Shown here one piece after another: positions 8,305-15,716 of a stretch of 52,044 nt of DNA. Below the pieces are notes generated by a model. That model searched no databases, was not told the DNA's origin, and saw only the letters and a program-made list of their open reading frames with translations. The stretch spans positions 1 to 52,044 of the forward strand of contig JBBQSD010000032.1 in assembly GCA_038214135.1 (NCBI GenBank), written 5' to 3'. Source of the DNA: JANLSE01 sp038214135 (GTDB lineage Bacteria; Chloroflexota; Chloroflexia; Chloroflexales; Roseiflexaceae). The position numbers and the translations under genes are program-made. Numbering within the stretch: the first letter of the stretch is position 1; every line of letters begins with the position of its first letter.

Positions 8305-8772
8305 ATGGCTGATCTAACAACCACAACCGAATTACTTGCTGCATTGGAGACCGAGCGGCTTGGCTTTGAGGCAGTGCTACCGCGCTATAGCGAAGAACAA
8401 TGGCGGGCCGTCACCCGTGCCGATGGCTGGAATGCACACGATATCACCGCACATCTGGCCGATGCCAACTATGGATTGGCACTCATGGTTTTGGGGGAAG
8501 TCAAGCCAACAATGCCACTCAACAATGCAGGCTGGATGGAGGTTGATGATTATAACCAGCAGCGCCGCGAGAAAAACGCGAGTCTCACAAAGGAAAAAGT
8601 AGCCGCTCGGCTGGCATCCAGCTTCGTCCACGCACGCCGGGCAATAGAGGCCAGCGCTGATCTTGCGGCAGATGGCCCATATGGATCGGTACACACCAAG
8701 GGCATGTGGCTTAATCGGATTGTGGATCACAGCCGAGCGCATCGGCAGGAACTGGAGGAATTGCTGGGGTGA
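8305..8772 (+). CDS. DinB/maleylpyruvate isomerase-superfamily protein
   Basis: 155 residues from MADLTTTTELLAALETERLGF. The sequence fits the four-helix DinB/MDMPI fold: WNAHDITAHLAD supplies the first metal-ligand His region and DHSRAHRQELEELLG the C-terminal His pair. Members are thiol-dependent S-transferases or isomerases with a single metal site, and many are uncharacterised. It follows the hydrolase by 13 bases and may belong to the same mRNA. The function beyond the fold is unknown. Confidence 0.75.
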   Translation: MADLTTTTELLAALETERLGFEAVLPRYSEEQWRAVTRADGWNAHDITAHLADANYGLALMVLGEVKPTMPLNNAGWMEVDDYNQQRREKNASLTKEKVAARLASSFVHARRAIEASADLAADGPYGSVHTKGMWLNRIVDHSRAHRQELEELLG

Positions 8773-8775
8773 ACC

Positions 8776-8832
8776 GCCCTCACCGCCCTGCGGGCACCCC
8801 TCTCCCATTGGGAGAGGGGCTGGGGGTGAGGG
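8776..8832. repeat. Dispersed palindrome, GCCCCTCTCCC family
   Basis: ccctcaccg, then a CCCCTCTCCCATTGGGAGAGGGG hairpin, then ctgggggtgaggg. It sits between two convergent genes with its outer ccctcac/gtgaggg words inverted, and fills the whole 60-base gap, so it may serve as a bidirectional terminator. Confidence 0.8.
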
Positions 8833-9282
8833 TTACTGATCGAGCTTGGTTGTCTCGCCCGTGGTTGGGTTGTGGTCAATCGGCACATGTTGGGTTTCGG
8901 TGGCAGGCTTGGCCTCTTGTTCAAGGCGCTCAACGACCTTGCGGAGCTGCACGTTGATCTGGGAAATACCAGAAACCAGCAGATCCTGCATTTCCTGAAC
9001 AACCTTGCTGTCGCGAGCCTGGTTGATCGCCTGACGGCCACGCTCCTCTGCCTCCTGAACCCGTGGATCCTTCTGGAGATTCTCAACGGCCTTGCCAACC
9101 TGGAACGAGAGTTCGCGCACGCCAGCCGCAAGATCGGCCTGCACACGCTTTGTCCGCTCGCTTTCGATGGTTGCTCGGAAGGCAGCCTCAACCTGTTTTG
9201 CCATCTCACGTAGCTCGTTCTGCAGCTCAACAACAACATCCTTCTCTGGCTCACCCGCGGGCTGTTTCGATGAATCGCTCAT
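8833..9282 (-). CDS. Coiled-coil protein, phasin-like or unknown
   Basis: 149 residues from MSDSSKQPAGEPEKDV. Nearly the whole protein is charged and helical with heptad-like spacing (ELQNELREMAKQVEAAFRAT, VQEAEERGRQAINQARD), and the last 20 residues are polar. An AGGAGG site six bases upstream fixes the start; a longer reading from 9309 lacks one. Proteins of this shape are often soluble scaffolds or granule-associated proteins, but no specific family is recognised. Confidence 0.72.
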   Translation of the reverse strand: MSDSSKQPAGEPEKDVVVELQNELREMAKQVEAAFRATIESERTKRVQADLAAGVRELSFQVGKAVENLQKDPRVQEAEERGRQAINQARDSKVVQEMQDLLVSGISQINVQLRKVVERLEQEAKPATETQHVPIDHNPTTGETTKLDQ

Positions 9283-9453
9283 GCTATCCTCCTCATATGT
9301 GGCCAACATCTGATTAGCTTCTGTATGTTGGTATTGTTCGTACTCACTACTGTATGACGAAGGCTGTTCGTTGGTGGTTGCATCATCTCGGCCAAACGGC
9401 TATCATGCGTTCAACATTTGCGCGCAGTGTTGCCGCACGAGAGGAATAGATGT

Positions 9454-9927
9454 ATGCCACGATTATATAAGCAGCGCACAGCAACCATATCGCCCGCTGC
9501 ACAAAACCTAGCCGAACGTCTGGTCGAATCTGGCTATAAAGTAACCAGCCCGCGCCTGAGTGTGCTTGACGCAGCATCCGATCAGCGCGGCTCATTCACC
9601 GCTGCCGATATTGAGCGCTGGCTGGCTATCCGTGAGCGCTCGCCTGGTGCCGCCAGTATCTTTCGGACGCTCAAACTATTAGCAGAGCTTGGCCTGTTGC
9701 AGCGCATTCACGGCATTGAAGAATGCCATCGCTATACCCTCAGCAGTGGCCATGCCCATCGTGTTGTCTGTACCGCATGTGGCGATCTGGTTGAGTTTGA
9801 TGGTTGCGAACTTGCCCACTTGGCGCTTCAACTCGAACAACAGACGGGCTACCGCATTCAGACGCACTTGCTTGAGTTTTTTGGCAAATGCCCGCGCTGC
9901 TTCAACCAACATATTGCCACGAATTAG
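9454..9927 (+). CDS. Fur family metalloregulator, probably Zur
   Basis: 157 residues from MPRLYKQRTATISPAAQNL. A winged-helix region (YKVTSPRLSVLDAA..GSFTAADI..AASIFRTLKLLAELGLL) is followed by the metal and dimerisation part: SGHAHRVVCTACGDLVEF and CPRCF give two CxxC pairs for the structural zinc. GAGGAAT precedes the ATG. The next gene is a ZnuA-type zinc-binding lipoprotein whose promoter has a Fur/Zur-like inverted repeat, so a zinc regulator is the best call; Fur, PerR or Mur cannot be excluded by sequence alone. The TAG stop runs directly into a tandem 7-base repeat. Confidence 0.82.
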   Translation: MPRLYKQRTATISPAAQNLAERLVESGYKVTSPRLSVLDAASDQRGSFTAADIERWLAIRERSPGAASIFRTLKLLAELGLLQRIHGIEECHRYTLSSGHAHRVVCTACGDLVEFDGCELAHLALQLEQQTGYRIQTHLLEFFGKCPRCFNQHIATN

Positions 9928-9990
9928 CCATCAGCCATCAGCCATCAGCCATCAGCCATCAGCCATCAGCCATCAGCCATCAGCCATCAG
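9926..9990 (+). repeat. Tandem heptamer array (AGCCATC) x about 9
   Basis: Nine uninterrupted copies of the 7-base word AGCCATC plus a partial copy, beginning within the stop codon of the Fur-family gene. The same word forms the left arms of intergenic hairpin cassettes elsewhere in the window. Confidence 0.9.
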
Positions 9991-10007
9991 GAGAACGCGC
10001 TCCTCAC

Positions 10008-10103
10008 GCCGCGGGCTGAAGCCACGCGGCTATCCGTGTACCGACCCCTTGCCGGATCGACCCCTTGCCGGATCGACCCCTTGCCGCAGGCTTCAGCCTG
10101 CGG
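10008..10103. repeat. Two palindromes and a triplicated GACCCCTTGCCG word
   Basis: A GCCGCGGGCTGAAGCCACGCGGC imperfect palindrome at 10008-10030 and the CCGCAGGCTTCAGCCTGCGG palindrome at 10084-10103 flank three near copies of gaccccttgccg (about 10042-10083). Together with the upstream heptamers they occupy most of the 310-base gap before the zinc-binding-protein gene. Confidence 0.8.
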
Positions 10104-10168
10104 ATGGAGGGGCATCTATTTTTCTCTCCGATAATGTTCTCAATCTTTATCAACCTGCAGCGCCATTT

Positions 10169-10197
10169 TTGACAGTCACTCGCAATTGCGCTATTAT
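10169..10197 (+). promoter_or_regulatory. Sigma-70 promoter of the zinc-binding lipoprotein gene
   Basis: TTGACA at 10169-10174, exactly 17 bases, then TATTAT at 10192-10197: a near-consensus promoter. The predicted start of transcription is near 10204, 34 bases before the translation start. Confidence 0.8.
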
Positions 10198-10209
10198 CTA
10201 AATGATAAT
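10193..10209. promoter_or_regulatory. Candidate Zur/Fur operator overlapping the -10 box
   Basis: ATTATC-TAAAT-GATAAT is a perfect 6-5-6 inverted repeat. It overlaps the -10 element and the predicted transcription start, the ideal place for repression. The GATAAT half-sites match the AT-rich words typical of Fur/Zur boxes. The Fur-family gene lies immediately upstream. The sequence is observed; the regulator assignment is inferred. Confidence 0.65.
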
Positions 10210-10237
10210 GGAAATCAATTACGACGGAGATGCGAGA

Positions 10238-11248
10238 ATGCGACCTCATGGATCGATGCTCACCATCATTGCACCGATGGTGATAACCCTGGCGTTACTG
10301 AGCGCCTGTGGTACAACGCCAACTGCTCAGGCTCCCACAGCTGTTGCAGATTCGAATGGAACCACAACCACCGAGCAGGTTGGTGCCAACAAGCTACCAG
10401 TCGTGGCAACATTCAGCGTGATTGCCGATATGGCGCGCACGATTGGCGGGGATTTGGTTTCGATCACAACGCTCGTCGGGCCAGGCGGCGATGCACACAC
10501 ATTCGAGCCGACCCCCGAGGACGGCAAGGCACTGGCTGGCGCAAAAGTGATCTTCGAGAATGGGGTTGAGTTTGAAGCATTTCTGAATGATCTGTATAGC
10601 GCATCGGCATCGCAGGCAACACGCGTTGTTGTTTCCAATGGTGTCGCGCTCCAGCCAATTTCCGCAGCTGATCATGGCAATAGTGCTGCTTCAAATTCGC
10701 CAGCTAGTAGCGAAAATGATCCGCACATCTGGCATGATATCAATAATGCGATCATCATGGCCGAACATATCACTGCTGGCCTGGCAACAGCCGATCCAGC
10801 CAATGCGGCGATCTATCAGGCCAACGGAGCCAAGTATACAGCGGCACTAAAAGAGCTCGATAGCTTTATTCAGCAGCAGGTTGCTCAATTGCCTGTTGAG
10901 CGCCGCAAACTCGTGACTTCACACGATACCTTTGGCTATTTTGCCAAGCGCTATGGCTTCCAGATTGTTGGAACGGCCCTGGCTTCGGCCTCAACCGAAG
11001 CGAGCGATCCATCGCCAGCAGTGCTTGCCGATCTGATTAAGCAGATTAAAGCGGCTGGTGTGCCGGCAATCTTCGCCGAAAATATCAGTAACCCGAAATT
11101 GATGCAGACCATCGCCGATGAGGCGGGTGTGAAACTCGCGCCAACGCTCTATACCGACGCATTGGGCGATCCTGGAAGTACCGGTGCGACCTATATCGAC
11201 ATGATGCGCTATAACGTCACCACGATTGTTGCGGCACTGAAGGGTTGA
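10238..11248 (+). CDS. znuA: Metal ABC transporter substrate-binding lipoprotein, ZnuA/TroA family
   Basis: 336 residues from MRPHGSMLTIIAP. A lipoprotein signal peptide ends in the lipobox LLSAC near residue 27. The metal-site regions of cluster A-I binding proteins are present: GGDAHTFEPTPED (first His), DPHIWHDINNA (second His), HDTFGYFAKRYGF (third His) and YTDALGDPGSTGATYIDMMRYN (final Asp). The His-rich loop common in ZnuA is replaced by a short Asn/Ser-rich segment with one DHG. GGAG precedes the ATG. No permease or ATPase gene follows, so it must use transporter parts encoded elsewhere. Zinc is most likely because of the Zur-like regulator and box; manganese is possible. Confidence 0.85.
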   Translation: MRPHGSMLTIIAPMVITLALLSACGTTPTAQAPTAVADSNGTTTTEQVGANKLPVVATFSVIADMARTIGGDLVSITTLVGPGGDAHTFEPTPEDGKALAGAKVIFENGVEFEAFLNDLYSASASQATRVVVSNGVALQPISAADHGNSAASNSPASSENDPHIWHDINNAIIMAEHITAGLATADPANAAIYQANGAKYTAALKELDSFIQQQVAQLPVERRKLVTSHDTFGYFAKRYGFQIVGTALASASTEASDPSPAVLADLIKQIKAAGVPAIFAENISNPKLMQTIADEAGVKLAPTLYTDALGDPGSTGATYIDMMRYNVTTIVAALKG

Positions 11249-11279
11249 CAAGCAAAGTCGATAATAGCGCACGTTTTAT

Positions 11280-11388
11280 GGAGTGCGGCAGCCATGCTGC
11301 CGCCGTGCAAGCATGGCTTGCGGGTGTTTGTCTGAATTGGCCGCCCTCATTGCTCGCTGCTGCCGCGCAAGCATGGCTTGCGCACTCC
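11280..11388. repeat. Inverted-repeat-bounded element with two inner palindromes
   Basis: GGAGTGCG at 11280-11287 is inverted as CGCACTCC at 11381-11388. Inside lie a GGCAGCCATGCTGCC palindrome and two copies of GCAAGCATGGCTTGC. The element is 109 bases and non-coding, with the form of a very small MITE. Confidence 0.75.
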
Positions 11389-11460
11389 ACAGAAACAATA
11401 CGGACTCATGAAGCCAGATGCAATCGCATTGCGTAGTATGCGTGGAAGCGAATAAGCATA

Positions 11461-11742
11461 CAGCCATTAGCCGTCAGCTTTTAGGAGGTTCGGAGGGCAA
11501 GGTGCGACGTATTCTTTTGGAATGGTCGGGTGCGGACCCATGTGTCCGCCAACCAGTGCGGAACAGCGCGGGCCGACCCACGTGTCGGCCCATACGCGTG
11601 GACGTAGCGCAGGCCGCAGAAGTTTACGTCACACCCCGGAGGGCACAGTCCTCCGAAATTCTGGCATGGGCGGGTGTTCGAGCAGCGAAACTGCCCAAAC
11701 ACCCGCCTAACAAAATAGCTGAAAGCTGACGGCTGAAAGCTA
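11461..11742. repeat. Large nested hairpin cassette, ATCAGCC/GCTGAAA type
   Basis: AGCCGTCAGCTTT (11468-11480) is inverted as AAAGCTGACGGCT (11718-11730). Inside are several further palindromes: GCGGACCCATGTGTCCGC near 11532, GGGCCGACCCACGTGTCGGC near 11569, an ACGTAGCG..ACGT segment near 11602 and a CCGGAGGGCACAGTCCTCCG hairpin near 11636. The 506-base gap between the ZnuA-like and SDR genes contains this cassette, the element at 11280-11388 and no convincing gene. Confidence 0.75.
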
Positions 11743-11754
11743 GAAAAGCATACG

Positions 11755-12384
11755 ATGCAGACAGCCTTGATCTGGGGTTCTTCGGGCGGGATTGGCGCAG
11801 CAATTGCCGATAAACTGCGTGCGAATGGATGGCGGGTGTTGGGGATTGCACGGCGGCCACGGGTTGACGATGAAGCCGAGGATACATTTGCCGCAGACAT
11901 GACTCGCGAGGCGGATGTTGCTGCCGCTGCACTATGGGCGGCCCAGCAGGCAGGTTCTGTACAGTTATGGGTGTTTGCTGTTGGCGACATGCTGGGTGCG
12001 CCATTGGCAGAAACGAGCCTGAGCGATTGGGAACGCATCTTTGGCGCAAATGTAACTGCGGCTCATTTGGCAGTTCGTCATTCACTGGCACTGATTGATG
12101 CGGGTGGCCATCTGGTGTTTACCGGTGCCTACGCCGATAAAATCCTGCTGCCGAAGCTGGGAGCCTATGCCGCTGCGAAGGCTGCGTTGGATAGTTATGT
12201 TCGGGTGTTGGGCAAAGAACTGCGCGATAAGCGGGTCACACTGGTGCGAATGGGCGCAGTCGATACCCCCTTATGGGCAAAGGCACCATTCCGGCTTCCG
12301 CGTGGCGCGCATACCCCGCAATCGATTGCGGAGGCAATCCTGAAGGCGCATACTGAGGGGCACAAGGGCGATCTGGATGTGTGA
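11755..12384 (+). CDS. SDR family oxidoreductase
   Basis: 209 residues. TALIWGSSGGIGAAIADKL is a glycine-rich nucleotide-binding loop, YAAAK near residue 140 is the Y-x3-K catalytic motif, and GAVDTPLW matches the post-catalytic PG-x-v-x-T region. It is shorter than the usual 240-260 residues; the NNAG motif region is degenerate (FAVGDML) and the C-terminal substrate lid is reduced. A hairpin cassette ends about 12 bases before the start, and no good ribosome-binding site is visible (only GAAAAG). Its substrate is unknown. Confidence 0.82.
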   Translation: MQTALIWGSSGGIGAAIADKLRANGWRVLGIARRPRVDDEAEDTFAADMTREADVAAAALWAAQQAGSVQLWVFAVGDMLGAPLAETSLSDWERIFGANVTAAHLAVRHSLALIDAGGHLVFTGAYADKILLPKLGAYAAAKAALDSYVRVLGKELRDKRVTLVRMGAVDTPLWAKAPFRLPRGAHTPQSIAEAILKAHTEGHKGDLDV

Positions 12385-12393
12385 GAGCCCTGA

Positions 12394-12543
12394 TAAGGTG
12401 AACCCTGACCAGGTGACCGGATAAACCCTGACAAGGTGACGAGGTGACAACGCTTAAATAGATGTGATACAGCTTCGATCAAACATCTATCACCATGTCA
12501 CCCCCTCACCAAGTCACCACGTCAAGGGTCAGTCACCCCTCAC
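12394..12543. repeat. Intergenic hairpin cassette, GGTGAC type
   Basis: Left arm: repeated ccctgacaaggtgac-like words from about 9 bases after the SDR stop. Core: tacagcttcgatcaaacatc, close to the core at 37970-38005. Right arm: inverted words catgtcacccc, caagtcacc, cagtcacccctcaccc. The right arm ends inside the convergent gene and supplies its stop codon. Confidence 0.8.
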
Positions 12544-12911
12544 CCTGCCACGTAGTCAACCGTATCAGCCCATACCAGATATTCATCCAGGGTGCCATTA
12601 TAGTAGGTATGGACGACCTGGTTATGGGTGATTTTAGTAACGGCCTCGAAGACCTCGTGTTCATCGGTGCTATGGACGACCAGCATGCCCTGTTCGGGAG
12701 CATACTCGTCCTCACCGGGCGGGATGACAAACGCCAGCCACTCGTTGGGGTAGCGTTGCTCAACCAGCGCGATTGCTTCAACAAGCCCACGCGCCTCCAT
12801 TCCGGTATATGGGCAGCCACAGGTACAGTTGACGCCACAATCGCCATGGGTTCCACAGGCGGAGATCTTGCCGCCGTGTTCAGCAGTGGTCAGGTTGATC
12901 ATTACAGGCAT
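12540..12911 (-). CDS. Small Cys-rich protein of unknown function
   Basis: 123 residues (start may also be the Met at 12902). A Cys-rich knuckle near residues 19-33 (CGTHGDCGVNCTCGC) could hold a metal or iron-sulfur site. The remainder is alpha/beta with YPNEWLAFVIPPGEDEYAPE and a closing YNGTLDEYLVWADTVDYVAG. No family is recognised. The TGA stop is part of the GGGTGAGG repeat arm of the neighbouring cassette, so the last residues could have been set by insertion of the repeat. Confidence 0.65.
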   Translation of the reverse strand: MPVMINLTTAEHGGKISACGTHGDCGVNCTCGCPYTGMEARGLVEAIALVEQRYPNEWLAFVIPPGEDEYAPEQGMLVVHSTDEHEVFEAVTKITHNQVVHTYYNGTLDEYLVWADTVDYVAG

Positions 12912-12937
12912 TGAGCGTCCTTAATCCATTACATTGA

Positions 12938-13088
12938 TGGGTAGAGATGCAATATCTTGCGTCTGTGATATGGTGATTGATGGGGTAGGGGCGCAGCAGA
13001 ACCCTAGCATATGCAAACGCGCCTCAAGACGTGAGCTGCTGCGCCCGTACGCTTCATCGTCCCCCCCTCACCCTGTCACCCTGTCACG
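12938..13088. repeat. Composite repeat: decayed GAGACGC palindrome, GCAGCAG hairpin and GGTGAC words
   Basis: A diverged GAGACGC-type palindrome (gagatgcaatatcttgcgtctgt, about 12950) is followed by GGGCGCAGCAG (12989-12999) inverted as CTGCTGCGCCC (13036-13046), then ccctcaccctgtcaccctgtcac. The central part is the reverse complement of the element at 3857-3917. The GTGAC arm begins 8 bases after the stop codon of the lipoamide dehydrogenase gene on the minus strand. Confidence 0.75.
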
Positions 13089-13095
13089 TCGGCGG

Positions 13096-14511
13096 CTACA
13101 TATGAATCGCTGCACCCTCAGCCGCAGCGTGGGCCGCCTCACCAAACGCCTCATACAGCGTCGGGTGGGCGTGAATTGTTCGCATGAGTGATTCGGCGGT
13201 GGCCTCGTGGGAGAGTGCCATCCCACCTTCGGCAATCAGTTCGGTTGCACCTGGGCCGATGATATGAATGCCAAGCACCTCATCATATTTCTTTTCCGCA
13301 ACGATCTTGATGAAGCCATTGCGCTCGCCAAGAACGGTGGCCTTCCCATTGCCAGTGAAGGGGAACTTGCCGATCTTGACATCATAACCCTGCTCACGAG
13401 CCTTGGCCTCTGTTAGGCCAACACTGGCGATCTCCGGGCTGCAATAGGTACACCCTGGGATCTTGCCATAATCGATTGGATGGGCCGCATGGCCAGCAAT
13501 CACTTCTGCGGCCAGAATGCCTTCTGCTGAGGCTTTGTGGGCCAGCCATGGGCTGGTGCTGGCACAATCGCCGATCGCGTAGATGCCCTCGATGTTTGTT
13601 TGCAGCTTCTCATTGACGGTAACGAAGCCACGCTGATCGATGGCAACGCCAACTTCTTCCAAACCAAAGCCCTTTGAGTTAGCGACGATCCCAATGCCAA
13701 GCAGCATGCGCTCGGCAGTGACGAGCTGCTCTTTGCCATCGGCATCGACAATGCGGGCAGTGACCTGGCCGGTACCCTTCTCGACTCCGCTGAGCTTGGC
13801 ACCGGCCATGATCTTAATCCCGCGCCGGGTGAAGGCTCGCGTCAGTTCGGCGCTGACCTCTTCATCTTCGACTGGAACGACGCGTGGTAATGCTTCAACC
13901 AACGTCACTTCGCTGCCAAAGGTGCGGTACATGGAAGCGAACTCACAGCCAATCGCACTCGCGCCAATCACAAGCAGCGATTTTGGCACCGCTGGAAGCG
14001 CCAGCCCATCCTTTGAGGAAATGATCAACTCGCCATCGAAGGAAGCACCAATCTGCGGAATCTCGCGTGGCCGTGCGCCGGTTGCGATGATTAGATTCTT
14101 GCCAGCAACTTCAGTCACTTTGCCAGCATCATCGGTCACACGCACCTGGCCACGCCCGGTCACATGGGCGCTGCCAGAGAAGACATCGACCTTGTTTTTC
14201 TTCATCAGAAAATTGACGCCGCCGGTCATCGTTTTGACGACAGTATCTTTATTTTTCAGCACTGCCGCCCAATCAAGCGATACGCCGGTCGTGACCACGC
14301 CGAAGCGCTTGCCCTCACGAACCTCCTCAAGCAGATCGGCGCTATGCAGCATTGCTTTGGTTGGAATGCAGCCGATATTCAAACACACTCCGCCCATATA
14401 TTGGCGCTCGACGATGGCGACCTTCAGCCCAAGTTGTGAGGCCCGAATAGCCGCCACATAGCCGCCAGGGCCAGCACCGATCACAACCACATCGTAGACG
14501 CTATCACTCAC
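13096..14511 (-). CDS. lpdA: Dihydrolipoyl dehydrogenase
   Basis: 471 residues. Class I flavoprotein disulfide reductase: FAD loop GAGPGGYVAAIRAS at the start, redox-active disulfide GGVCLNIGCIPTK, NAD-binding loop GASAIGCEFASMY near residue 185, GDCAST near 315, and the C-terminal active-site His-Glu pair HAHPTLYEAFGEA. It re-oxidises dihydrolipoamide in 2-oxoacid dehydrogenase or glycine-cleavage complexes. The start is a GTG with AAAGG about 10 bases upstream. No E1, E2 or GcvH gene is nearby, so the enzyme is encoded apart from its complexes. Confidence 0.95.
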   Translation of the reverse strand: MSDSVYDVVVIGAGPGGYVAAIRASQLGLKVAIVERQYMGGVCLNIGCIPTKAMLHSADLLEEVREGKRFGVVTTGVSLDWAAVLKNKDTVVKTMTGGVNFLMKKNKVDVFSGSAHVTGRGQVRVTDDAGKVTEVAGKNLIIATGARPREIPQIGASFDGELIISSKDGLALPAVPKSLLVIGASAIGCEFASMYRTFGSEVTLVEALPRVVPVEDEEVSAELTRAFTRRGIKIMAGAKLSGVEKGTGQVTARIVDADGKEQLVTAERMLLGIGIVANSKGFGLEEVGVAIDQRGFVTVNEKLQTNIEGIYAIGDCASTSPWLAHKASAEGILAAEVIAGHAAHPIDYGKIPGCTYCSPEIASVGLTEAKAREQGYDVKIGKFPFTGNGKATVLGERNGFIKIVAEKKYDEVLGIHIIGPGATELIAEGGMALSHEATAESLMRTIHAHPTLYEAFGEAAHAAAEGAAIHM

Positions 14512-14689
14512 GGTATTTTACCTTTCCAAATGCAGAGACATCTTATTGTACCATGTGCGTGGCTGCTGGGCTACGCGCCCCGCGCCCGCGTCCAGGAACC
14601 GTTCCGATCGGTTCCCGGAACTCTCCCACGGCCAGGCGCTTCGCCCTGGACCCGGAATGTATCTTGGTGACACCCCAATGTTAATAGGT

Positions 14690-14812
14690 CATGCCACGGC
14701 TGCGGTCGAACGAACACCACGCTATTGTAACGATGGCATCGCAACCAACGCCCGTAGGGGCGTATCGCATACGCCCATATAACCGTATCGCATACGCCCG
14801 CCATGCACGCCA
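14690..14812. repeat. Palindromic repeats in the 386-base gap before the SpoU methyltransferase
   Basis: GGGCGTATCGCATACGCCC (14758-14776) and a second cgtatcgcatacgcccg just after it form strong palindromes. Upstream, catgccacggctgcggtcgaac is the reverse complement of a segment in the array at 41281-41745. The part from 14550 to 14660 also holds several short inverted GC-rich words. No gene is seen in the gap. Confidence 0.7.
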
Positions 14813-14885
14813 GATTAGAAGCCATGTGCATCAGAAGTATAGCGACGCCTATCATCTTGCCAGCATCTCAATCGTCATCGTGTGT

Positions 14886-14891
14886 TACCAT
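14886..14891 (+). promoter_or_regulatory. Possible -10 box of a leaderless mRNA
   Basis: TACCAT ends exactly six bases before the ATG of the methyltransferase gene, and no Shine-Dalgarno word lies at a usable distance. Transcription would begin at the A of the start codon. Weaker than the similar sites at 33532 and 48152. Confidence 0.35.
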
Positions 14892-14897
14892 TAGGGT

Positions 14898-15716
14898 ATG
14901 CCAAGATTAATTCGTATCCACAGCCCAAATGCCGATTTTCAGCAGCTTGAAGCACTGCGGCGTAATCGTGAGAAGCGCCAGAAGCTGCGTGCATTTATTG
15001 TCGAGGGCGTCCGGCCAATCAATCAGATGCTTGCATTTGGCTGGGTGGTTGAGGCGTTTGTCTATGCGCGTGAGCGGGCGCTCTCCGATTGGGCGACAGG
15101 TATTCTCGCACGCTCGAATGCGCGTGTTCATTATGAACTGCCACCAGAGCTATTTGCCCAACTCAGCGGCAAGAGCGAACCATCCGAACTGCTGGCGGTT
15201 GCCGCAACCCCACCCGATGCGCTTGAACGTATTCCGATCCGGCCCGGCCTGCTGGTGTTAATCTTCGACAGGCCAAACAGCCCTGGGAACCTGGGTACCC
15301 TGATCCGCTCTGGCGATGCGCTGCGTGCCGATGGTTTGATCATTACTGGCCACGCCGCCGATCTGTACGATCCCGAAACGATCAGTGCCAGTACTGGCTC
15401 ACTGTTCGCCCTGCCAGCAGTACGCGTTGGATCGCCACGTGAACTGGAGCCGTGGTTCGATCAGATTCGGGCACAGCTAGGCGATCTACAGGTGGTGGGC
15501 AGCGATGAACGCGCCGATACCGATATTGATACCCAGCAATGGAGCAAGCCAACCGTTCTGGTGCTTGGCAATGAGACATGGGGCATGAGCGCCTACTTCC
15601 GCGAACATTGCGATACAACCGTCCGCATTCCGATTGCTGGATCGGCAACATCCCTGAATGTGGCCTGCGCCGCATCGATCATGCTCTATGAGATTGACCG
15701 TCAAAGGCGGCAGTAA
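14898..15716 (+). CDS. TrmH/SpoU family RNA 2'-O-methyltransferase
   Basis: 272 residues. The N-terminal part (about 1-110) resembles the L30e-like substrate-binding domain; the C-terminal SPOUT knot has the three family motifs: NSPGNLGTLIRSGDAL (motif 1, catalytic Asn and Arg), VLVLGNETWGM (motif 2) and IPIAGSATSLNVACAASIMLYE (motif 3). It methylates a ribose in rRNA or tRNA using S-adenosylmethionine. The exact nucleotide is not deducible. No ribosome-binding site is visible and the gene may be leaderless. Confidence 0.9.
   Translation: MPRLIRIHSPNADFQQLEALRRNREKRQKLRAFIVEGVRPINQMLAFGWVVEAFVYARERALSDWATGILARSNARVHYELPPELFAQLSGKSEPSELLAVAATPPDALERIPIRPGLLVLIFDRPNSPGNLGTLIRSGDALRADGLIITGHAADLYDPETISASTGSLFALPAVRVGSPRELEPWFDQIRAQLGDLQVVGSDERADTDIDTQQWSKPTVLVLGNETWGMSAYFREHCDTTVRIPIAGSATSLNVACAASIMLYEIDRQRRQ

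Noticed and set aside
9926..9990. CRISPR or phase-variable coding repeat
   Set aside because: The 7-base repeats lie after a stop codon with no spacer and no downstream reading frame to switch.
13640..14461. 273-residue plus-strand reading frame rich in Ser and Thr
   Set aside because: Antisense of lpdA, which has all catalytic motifs in the minus frame.
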